Below, in pieces: positions 14,637-20,893 of a stretch of DNA of 22,572 nt. Within the stretch, counting starts at the first letter, position 1; every line of letters starts with the position of its first letter. The position numbers were made by a program, and so were the translations under genes. The notes below the pieces were generated by a model. That model ran no database searches and had not been told where the DNA came from. It was given only the letters and a program-made list of their open reading frames with translations. Source of the DNA: Gp6-AA40 sp964505975. Its GTDB lineage: Bacteria > Acidobacteriota > Vicinamibacteria > Vicinamibacterales > UBA2999. The DNA lies in assembly GCA_964505975.1 (NCBI GenBank), contig CAZDLW010000070.1, positions 1 through 22,572 on the forward strand. The letters are read 5' to 3'.

Positions 14637-14681
14637 CCCTTCCTCCCCTCCCCTTCCCCCTCTCCCCTCCCTCAGGGCTGT
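14637..14681 (-). other. G-quadruplex-capable tract inside a hairpin, at NHL-M23 gene end
   Basis: On the minus strand the stop codon is followed at once by six runs of 3-5 G separated by 1-5 nt, which fits the usual quadruplex rule. The tract is closed by ACAGCCC (before the stop) and GGGCTGT (after it), 7 bp. It could end or stabilise the transcript. A similar tract precedes the gene at 17009-17051. Confidence 0.45.
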
Positions 14682-16927
14682 CCTTCCACCGTAATCGCCA
14701 AGTCGCGGTTCACGACCGCAAGATTGCCCCAGTAGTCCGCAGCAATGACCCGTAGCGTGTAGTCCCCCGCGGGCAGCGACGAAGTGTCCCAATGGCCAGG
14801 TTCGAGGCGTCCGTCACGAACGGTATTCGTGAGTGCGTACACGAACCGTGTGGCAGGATGCCCCTGCGCCGCGACACCGCTCTCCTCCGCGTACACGATT
14901 GGTCCGGCAAACGTCTGCGGCGGCAGCCGGTTGAATTCAATGGTAATGTGAGGCGACTCGAAGCCCGGAACGGGTGTGCCGTCCGGATTGAGGATCTGGT
15001 AGCCGGCACGATACAGCCCCAACCGGCGGCGCGGCACGTTGCCGTCCACCTGATCGTATGCCTCGAGCGTGATCCTCACGGCACCGTGCACCACGAGCCT
15101 GCCACGCCGCCGCTCCGTCAGGCGTCGCCCGTCTCTGTCGTACACCCGGATACCGTCCCGCGCGATGACGGGAGGCGTCGTATCGGTCAACCCGACAAAG
15201 GGCAGGCGGAACGGATTGACCTGCGCACCGGGAGATCCCAGCTCCAGATGCACGTGGAACAACCGGTTGACCGTCCCGATTGGATCCCCGACACGGAAGC
15301 GTGCTCCACGCCGCACTCGGACACGGGCGACGCGGCCGTGGTCGTCGAGAACGGTCAGGAACGGCGCGTCCGGCAGCGGCGTGTCACGCTGCGTCCGCCC
15401 GACCTTGATGTGGACGTAGCTGATGAGATCGACGCCCACGTTCTCGTTGTCGCCACCAAGTCCCCAGGTCGCCAGCGGGCTGCGCACCTTCTCGTCACGC
15501 ACGGCCCGTACCGTAGTGCCCATCGGCGCGCGGATGTCGATGCCGCCGTGCAGCCGCGCCCGGCGATCCGTATCCGTTCCACGCACCTCCCCCATCGTGC
15601 CCACCACTTCATGAGCAGATGTCTGCGGATCGATCGGCCACGGGAATGCATCGTGCGAAACCAAAGCAGGCTCAATCGCGGCCGCCTCGTCGTCGGTCAC
15701 CCAGTTTGCAGGGGCTACCGTGGCGATCGGCTCCGACGACGTTGGCCACCGCGCCTCGATCCACCCACGCAGACGTGCCGTGTAGGTCAGCGGAGGATTG
15801 CGCTGGAGCAGGCGGCGCACCAGATAGTTGCCCGTGTCGGCGACGACCAGGTTCCCGTCGGGGTCGAGTGCTAGCCCGGCCGGCATCAGGAATCGAACGC
15901 GATCGTCCTCCGCGTCCGCAGAGGCGTTGACCCCTCGCGCCAGGGGATACGTGTCCCCTTCAGGCGTGATCTGCACGATGCGGCCATCGCGGTATCCCGA
16001 CACGTAGACGAAGCCGTCGTGCGACACGGCCAACCCAATCGGCATCGAGACCGCGAAGACCACTCCCATCGAGGAGTCGCTGCCGAATGTCCGGACCGTG
16101 CCGGCCTGCGAGACCACACGTAGCAATCCATTGCCAGTGTCGGCAACGACGAGATCTCCCGACGGAAGAACCGCGATGCCACCAGGCGTGTCGAACAACG
16201 CCTCGTCCCGCACGCCATCCTGGTACCCTGGCGCCGTCCCCCCCGCGATGGTGGTGACCTGCCCATCGGTGTCGATGCGTCGAATGCGGTCGTTGTAGGA
16301 ATCCGCCACGAAGATGCGCCCGTCCCGATCGACGGCCACGTCTATCGGGCCGTTGAAGCGCGCAGCTGGTCCAGGACCATCCACGTGACCCGGTACGCCG
16401 TCGCCGGCAACCGTGGTGACGCGACCGTCTGGCGAAACCCGGCGAACGGCATGATTGCCGGTGTCGGCAACGTACAGATTTCCGAAGGCATCGAGGGCGA
16501 GACCGGAGGGCGTGTTGAACGACGCTGCGCCGGCCATACCATCTGCGAATCCCTCCCGTCCACCTGCCATGGTGGTCACGAGCCCATCCGGATCGATCCG
16601 GCGGATGCGATTGTTCTCGCCTCCGTCGCTGACGTAGATGCGGCCCAGTGGATCGACGACCACCCCGAAGGGATCCGCGAAACGTGCCGTCCATACCGTG
16701 CCGGCGGCGTAGCCAAGCGCACCATCACCCGCCGCAATCCCGGCCCGTGCCGCCCAGCCCGGCTGCGTCGCCGGACGCCCTTGAACGTCCCAGTACACCA
16801 GCACCGCCGCGGCACTGAGGAGCAGCACAATGACGGCCGCCACCACACGACGCGCCCATCGACGACGGCTCATTGCGGTGAGCTTACCATCGGGCCCAGA
16901 CGGCGCCGGCCCTCGTGCCTCATCCAT
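14672..16927 (-). CDS. Membrane-anchored NHL-propeller and M23 peptidase fusion
   Basis: This 751-residue protein has a short cytoplasmic N-terminus (basic run SRRRWARR) and one membrane helix (about 28-46). Roughly six NHL-type repeats follow (residues 65-370), such as 'PFGVVVDPLGRIYVSD', 'PSGLALDAFGNLYVAD' and 'PAGLALDPDGNLVVAD'. A LytM/M23-like domain comes next (about 445-585) with the first zinc pair in LHGGIDI and the second in FHVHLE, so the ligands appear complete. The C-terminal part (590-751) looks like an Ig-like beta module. It should act at the cell wall, where M23 enzymes cut peptidoglycan or help factors that do. ATG 16927 has a purine-rich site upstream. G-rich tracts lie at both ends of the gene. 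Confidence 0.87.
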   Translation of the reverse strand: MDEARGPAPSGPDGKLTAMSRRRWARRVVAAVIVLLLSAAAVLVYWDVQGRPATQPGWAARAGIAAGDGALGYAAGTVWTARFADPFGVVVDPLGRIYVSDGGENNRIRRIDPDGLVTTMAGGREGFADGMAGAASFNTPSGLALDAFGNLYVADTGNHAVRRVSPDGRVTTVAGDGVPGHVDGPGPAARFNGPIDVAVDRDGRIFVADSYNDRIRRIDTDGQVTTIAGGTAPGYQDGVRDEALFDTPGGIAVLPSGDLVVADTGNGLLRVVSQAGTVRTFGSDSSMGVVFAVSMPIGLAVSHDGFVYVSGYRDGRIVQITPEGDTYPLARGVNASADAEDDRVRFLMPAGLALDPDGNLVVADTGNYLVRRLLQRNPPLTYTARLRGWIEARWPTSSEPIATVAPANWVTDDEAAAIEPALVSHDAFPWPIDPQTSAHEVVGTMGEVRGTDTDRRARLHGGIDIRAPMGTTVRAVRDEKVRSPLATWGLGGDNENVGVDLISYVHIKVGRTQRDTPLPDAPFLTVLDDHGRVARVRVRRGARFRVGDPIGTVNRLFHVHLELGSPGAQVNPFRLPFVGLTDTTPPVIARDGIRVYDRDGRRLTERRRGRLVVHGAVRITLEAYDQVDGNVPRRRLGLYRAGYQILNPDGTPVPGFESPHITIEFNRLPPQTFAGPIVYAEESGVAAQGHPATRFVYALTNTVRDGRLEPGHWDTSSLPAGDYTLRVIAADYWGNLAVVNRDLAITVEGQP

Positions 16928-17008
16928 CCTTCAGTCCTCTTCCCTGGTGAACCCGGAGCTCGCTCGCGTGGAGGCAGGGGCGGGCTTCGGGTCATGACTG
17001 CCCCTGAT

Positions 17009-17051
17009 ACAGCCCTCCCACCACTCCCCTCCCCCCTTGCCCCCTCCCCTT
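17009..17051 (-). other. G-quadruplex-capable tract in divergent promoter region
   Basis: On the minus strand there are six runs of 3-6 G separated by 1-6 nt. It lies between the NHL-M23 gene (start 16927) and the GTPase gene (start 17090), upstream of both. It starts with the same ACAGCCCT sequence (plus strand) as the tract at 14634-14681. Confidence 0.45.
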
Positions 17052-17089
17052 GAGTAGAATACGAACGAAATGGCGGGTGGCGCGAAACA

Positions 17090-18199
17090 ATGACGAAGGC
17101 GGACTACATCATGGTCGGCGGCTTCCTTGGCGCCGGCAAGACCACGGCCGTCCTTCGTCTGGCCGATCACCTGACCGCGCGGGGGCGGCGCGTCGGGTTG
17201 ATCACCAACGACCAGAGCTCGGGTCTCGTGGACACAGCGCTCGCCGGGTCGCACGGCTATGCCGTGCAGGAGATCACCGGTGGCTGCTTCTGTTGTCGGT
17301 TCGACTCGCTCACCGCTGCGGCCGAGACGTTGAGCGCCAATGCGAAGCCGGACGTGTTCCTGGCGGAGCCCGTCGGCAGCTGCACGGATCTGCGGGCCTC
17401 GGTGCAATATCCGCTTCGTCGGCTCTATGGCGACAACTACCGCGTGGCGCCGTTGAGCGTTCTGGTCGATCCGATCCGTGCCCTCCGTGTGCTCGGCCTG
17501 GAAGCCGGCCGGGCGTTCTCACCAAAAGTGCTCTACGTGTACGGCAAGCAGCTCGAGGAGGCCGAGATCATCGTCATCAACAAGCTGGATCTTCTGGATG
17601 ACGATCGCCGTTCACGACTCGAGGAGGCGCTGCGAGCGGTCAATCCTCACGCACGGGTGCTGGCCGTAAGTGCCCGTACCGGGCAGGACCTCGATCGGTG
17701 GTTTGCGTGTGTCGAAGGCGCCGAGGCCGGCGAGCGCGAGGCTCCTGAGGTCGATTACGACGTCTACGCCGATGGGGAGGCACTGCTCGGCTGGTGCAAC
17801 GCGACGTTTCACATCCGGGCCGCCACACCGTTCGACGGCAACGGGCTGATTGCCGATGTGGCCGCGCGCGTGACCGAACGCCTGTCGCACGGGCGACCCG
17901 AGATTGCGCACTTCAAGATGACACTCACCCCGGACGATGCCCTGACCGATCTGGCCGTCATGAATCAGGTTGGCAGCGACCGGCAGCCCGAACTGTCGCA
18001 CGCGCTGCAGGAGGACCTGACTTCGGGCGAGCTCATCGTCAACATTCGTGCGGAGTGTGCGCCGGACCTGCTCCGCAGCGCCGTCCTCGGGGCGCTGGAA
18101 GCCGCCGCCGCGCGGGCCGGCCTAGAGTCCACGACGGTTCATATCGAGCACTTCCGGCCGGCGCGACCGTCGCCCACGCATCGCATGGCCACGGCGTAA
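17090..18199 (+). CDS. G3E-family GTPase (CobW-like metallochaperone)
   Basis: This 369-residue protein has the CobW/HypB/UreG layout. Walker A GGFLGAGKTT is at 10-19, the metal-binding CxCC motif at C66-F-C68-C69 (GGCFCCR), an 'AEPVGSC' switch segment at 92-98, and the guanine-specificity motif NKLD at 164-167. The C-terminal half is divergent from CobW_C. Such proteins deliver metals (Co, Zn, Ni) to enzymes using GTP. It is the first gene of the right-hand plus-strand block, 245 nt before a set of Fe-S and radical SAM genes, so it may supply metal to that system. ATG 17090 has only a weak ribosome site, but the P-loop sits at the right distance from it. Confidence 0.87.
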   Translation: MTKADYIMVGGFLGAGKTTAVLRLADHLTARGRRVGLITNDQSSGLVDTALAGSHGYAVQEITGGCFCCRFDSLTAAAETLSANAKPDVFLAEPVGSCTDLRASVQYPLRRLYGDNYRVAPLSVLVDPIRALRVLGLEAGRAFSPKVLYVYGKQLEEAEIIVINKLDLLDDDRRSRLEEALRAVNPHARVLAVSARTGQDLDRWFACVEGAEAGEREAPEVDYDVYADGEALLGWCNATFHIRAATPFDGNGLIADVAARVTERLSHGRPEIAHFKMTLTPDDALTDLAVMNQVGSDRQPELSHALQEDLTSGELIVNIRAECAPDLLRSAVLGALEAAAARAGLESTTVHIEHFRPARPSPTHRMATA

Positions 18200-18444
18200 C
18201 GGTTGACCAGATCGCGTGTCCGGCAACGTCGGGCTGCTTCGTCAACGCGGGAAAGTAACCGGTCCGGACGCCGGCGGACGGGCTGGCGGCGGCAGAGCTC
18301 GAAGCGACGGCTTCCCATGTGGAGCAGGCGCGCCGGGCCGAAGGTCGAGTACGCTGTTCCCAGTGCTGGCGAGGCTCCGCTTCACTAGGGCAAAGACGCC
18401 GGCACTCGGCCATCAGCAGGACCCGCGCGAGGGACGCGAGGTAT
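18200..18444. other. Intergenic region before the radical SAM cluster
   Basis: These 245 bases hold no supported gene. Frames of the downstream genes stay open here, but the translation looks like arbitrary GC-rich sequence. A promoter for the cluster is expected; I could not identify one, nor a recognisable riboswitch. Confidence 0.4.
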
Positions 18445-18804
18445 ATGTCACGAATCCTGTACTGCCATTGTGCATACGCCCGAGTGGTGCCCGCCGCCAC
18501 GAAAGCCTCGGTGCTCGAAGGACTTACTGGCGCCGACGTGGAGTTCGAGGCTGTTCCGGACCTCTGCGAGATGGCGGCCCGGCACGATCCCCGGCTGACG
18601 GAGCTGGCCGGGGAAGGTCCGCTTCGGATTGCCGCCTGCTATCCACGCGCGGTCAAATGGCTGTTTGCCTCGGCTGGGGTAAACGTGGACCCCGGACGCG
18701 CCGTTATCCTCAACATGCGAACGGAGACCCCCGACGCCGTTCTCGAAGGGCTGCTCGGCCAGGACACGTCCAGCAGCCCGGGAAAGGCCGGGGAACCGGC
18801 GTGA
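18445..18804 (+). CDS. Small cysteine protein, HdrA N-domain-like
   Basis: This 119-residue protein has four notable cysteines: C7 and C9 in YCHCAYARVVP, C41 in VPDLCEMAA, and C65 in RIAACYPRAVKWLF. The order 'CHC ... C ... ACYPRAVKWLFASAG ... NMRTE' parallels the N-terminal domain of HdrA ('CHCG ... C ... ACSPR ... FR-A-EEAGL ... N-RE') from heterodisulfide reductases, which is an inference by pattern. ATG 18445 has GAGG just upstream, and the frame before it is non-coding in appearance. The end overlaps the ferredoxin gene by 4 nt (GTGA), so the two are probably made together. It may bind an Fe-S cluster or pass electrons or thiols. Residues after 105 are low-complexity. Confidence 0.75.
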   Translation: MSRILYCHCAYARVVPAATKASVLEGLTGADVEFEAVPDLCEMAARHDPRLTELAGEGPLRIAACYPRAVKWLFASAGVNVDPGRAVILNMRTETPDAVLEGLLGQDTSSSPGKAGEPA

Positions 18805-19598
18805 GCGTGTTACCTGCGGCAGTGCCTCGAGTCCTGATCGCGGACGAGCCTGGAGCCGACCCATCAGCGAGACCCCGGTTGCTGGACTTGGTTCGGGCGC
18901 TGCTCGACAAGGGGTATCCGGTCGCGCGGATTCGAAGCGGTGCCCTCCCTGCGGCCACCGACGAGACCATCGTCATTGGATCGCAGGAACTGGCCAGCAC
19001 CGAGGCATCGAATATCGTCGACACGCTCGAGAAGCGACGCACCGAGCGTCACCTTCCCGCCGCCGGCGCGTGGAAGCCGTGGTTCCCCGTCATCGACTAC
19101 GACCGCTGCACCAACTGCATGCAATGTCTGAGTTTCTGTCTGTTCGACGTGTACGGTGTGTCATCCGACCGTCGGATTCAGGTGCAGAACCAGAACAACT
19201 GCAAGACCGAATGCCCTGCGTGTTCTCGCGTGTGTCCCGAGGTGGCCATCGTCTTCCCGAAGTATCGTCATGGCCCGATCAATGGCGACGAGGTCAATGT
19301 CGACGATGTGCGCCGCGAAGCCATGAAGGTGGACATCTCTGCCCTTCTCGGCGGCGACGTGTACGCAGCGCTCCGCGATCGGAGCGCGAAGGCCAAGTCG
19401 CGCTTCTCCAAGGAACGCGACGACGAACGCGCGCTCAAGGAGCGACAGACGTGCCTCATCGCGCTCCAGCAGGGGCTCGACATCCCCTCGGATGTGCTGG
19501 CGGCGCTGCCGGATGCCGATCAGATTCGCGCGAAAGCGGAGGCTGCGCTCGCGCGTGCGCAGCAGGCGCTCGACCCGTCATCGACAGCGAGCCGATGA
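18801..19598 (+). CDS. Ferredoxin-like protein with two cysteine clusters
   Basis: This 265-residue protein opens with an N-terminal region of unknown fold (1-90). The first cluster, C103-C106-C109-C113, is the usual CxxCxxCxxxC of a [4Fe-4S] ferredoxin half. The second, C134-C138-C141-C145, has an extra residue in its first gap (CxxxCxxC) and is followed by PEVAIVFPKY. Residues 165-265 are charged and helical, rich in Lys, Glu and Ala. GTG 18801 overlaps the previous stop (GTGA), and its own stop overlaps the next start (ATGA), so three genes are coupled. The likely role is to hand electrons to the radical SAM enzyme encoded next; this rests on context. The long helical tail is unusual for a ferredoxin. 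Confidence 0.82.
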   Translation: MSVLPAAVPRVLIADEPGADPSARPRLLDLVRALLDKGYPVARIRSGALPAATDETIVIGSQELASTEASNIVDTLEKRRTERHLPAAGAWKPWFPVIDYDRCTNCMQCLSFCLFDVYGVSSDRRIQVQNQNNCKTECPACSRVCPEVAIVFPKYRHGPINGDEVNVDDVRREAMKVDISALLGGDVYAALRDRSAKAKSRFSKERDDERALKERQTCLIALQQGLDIPSDVLAALPDADQIRAKAEAALARAQQALDPSSTASR

Positions 19599-20791
19599 TG
19601 CTGCTCCCACTCGCTCGACGCGTTCTCACGGAAGCGGATCCCAAGGTCGTCGGCAAGTTCGTCTACAACTTTGGGGTCAAGGGCATCTGGTCGGTTGAGC
19701 GGTACAAGAGGCGCCTGCGGCGCGGGGAGTCGTTTCCGCCGTTTCTCTTCATCTCCGTGATCTCGGGCTGCCAGCTGCGCTGTCAGGGCTGTTGGGTGGA
19801 CGTCGACAAGCCATCGAAGCGGCTGGCGCGCGAAGACTTGAATCGCATCATCCTCGACGCGAAGCGCCACGGCAACAGCTACTTCGGCATTCTCGGGGGA
19901 GAGCCGTTCCTGCATCCGGAGCTGCTCCAGGTGTTCGGCGATCATCCCGATTGCTACTTCCAGGTTTTCACCAACGGACAGCTCATTACCGATGCCGTCG
20001 CCCGTGAGCTGCGGCGCCTGGGCAACGTCACTCCGCTCATCAGCCTCGAGGGGACCGACACGGTGAGCGACCAGCGGCGCGGCCGACTCAACGTGTTCAG
20101 CAAGTCGCTCGCCGGGCTCGAACACTGCCGGCGGCACAAACTGCTGATTGGCGTGGCCACCAGCGTCTGTCAGACGAATATCGACGATCTCGTGACGGAG
20201 CAGTGGCTTCGACGGCTCATCGGGTTGGGCGCTCACTACGTGTGGTTCCACACGTACCGTGTCGTCGGGCCCAATCCGTCGCCGGAACTGGCGCTGCGTC
20301 CGGAGCAGGTGGTCGCCGTGCGCCGCTTCATCGTGCAGATGCGCTCGCGCCTGCCAATTGCCATCGTGGATGCGTATTGGGACGATCGAGGCGAGGCCCT
20401 GTGTCCGATGGCCACCGGCGTCAGCCATCACATCAGCCCATACGGGGACGTCGAGCCCTGTCCTATCATCCAGTTCGCGAAGGAGACCGTGCACGACAGC
20501 CGGGGCATCTATGACACGATGACGCAGTCGGCGTTTCTGCGCGACTTCCGCACGGCGGCCGCCGGAGCCACCCGCGGCTGCATCGTGCTGGAGCGTCCCG
20601 ATCTCGTGCGAGAGCTGGTGACGAAGCACGCCGCTCGCGACACGACACAACGCGGCACGGCGTTCACCGAGCTCGAGCGCCTGCAGCCACGACAGAGTCA
20701 ACACAACCCGGGACACGAGATTCCCGAGGATCACTGGGCGTACCGGTTCGCGAAGAAGCACTGGTTTTTCGGGTTCGGGGCATATACGTAA
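19595..20791 (+). CDS. Radical SAM enzyme with SPASM-like C-terminal cysteines
   Basis: This is a 398-residue protein. The SAM-cluster motif CxxxCxxC is at C59-C63-C66 (SGCQLRCQGCWVD), followed by GILGGEPFLHPEL (98-110), the SAM-binding 'GGE' region. ISLEGTD at 149-155 and VATSVCQTN at 187-195 are typical barrel strands. Extra cysteines at C270 (ALCPMATG), C289 (GDVEPCPI) and C329 (RGCIV) suggest a further Fe-S cluster of SPASM type. Its layout recalls enzymes such as HpnH, and the family is broad. ATG 19595 overlaps the ferredoxin stop (ATGA), and ATG 19598 is adjacent. The next gene encodes a DUF116-polyprenyl synthase fusion, so a lipid or isoprenoid substrate is plausible but unproven. 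Confidence 0.88.
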   Translation: MMLLPLARRVLTEADPKVVGKFVYNFGVKGIWSVERYKRRLRRGESFPPFLFISVISGCQLRCQGCWVDVDKPSKRLAREDLNRIILDAKRHGNSYFGILGGEPFLHPELLQVFGDHPDCYFQVFTNGQLITDAVARELRRLGNVTPLISLEGTDTVSDQRRGRLNVFSKSLAGLEHCRRHKLLIGVATSVCQTNIDDLVTEQWLRRLIGLGAHYVWFHTYRVVGPNPSPELALRPEQVVAVRRFIVQMRSRLPIAIVDAYWDDRGEALCPMATGVSHHISPYGDVEPCPIIQFAKETVHDSRGIYDTMTQSAFLRDFRTAAAGATRGCIVLERPDLVRELVTKHAARDTTQRGTAFTELERLQPRQSQHNPGHEIPEDHWAYRFAKKHWFFGFGAYT

Positions 20792-20893
20792 CCGGGTGTC
20801 GCCGATGGCGGCTCCGCAGCTCCGTGGGCCGCCCGCTGCGACCGGCTCACGGTACCAGCTTGCAGCATGCGACTCGCAACGGGGGAACAGCGG

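Noticed and set aside
17037..17060. TTGCCC and TAGAAT as a sigma-70 promoter for the GTPase gene
   Set aside because: The spacing between the hexamers is only 12 nt, far from the usual 16-18.
18200..18444. Possible cobalamin or other riboswitch before the radical SAM cluster
   Set aside because: I looked because a CobW-type gene is adjacent, but found no recognisable conserved box and no convincing long-range pairing.
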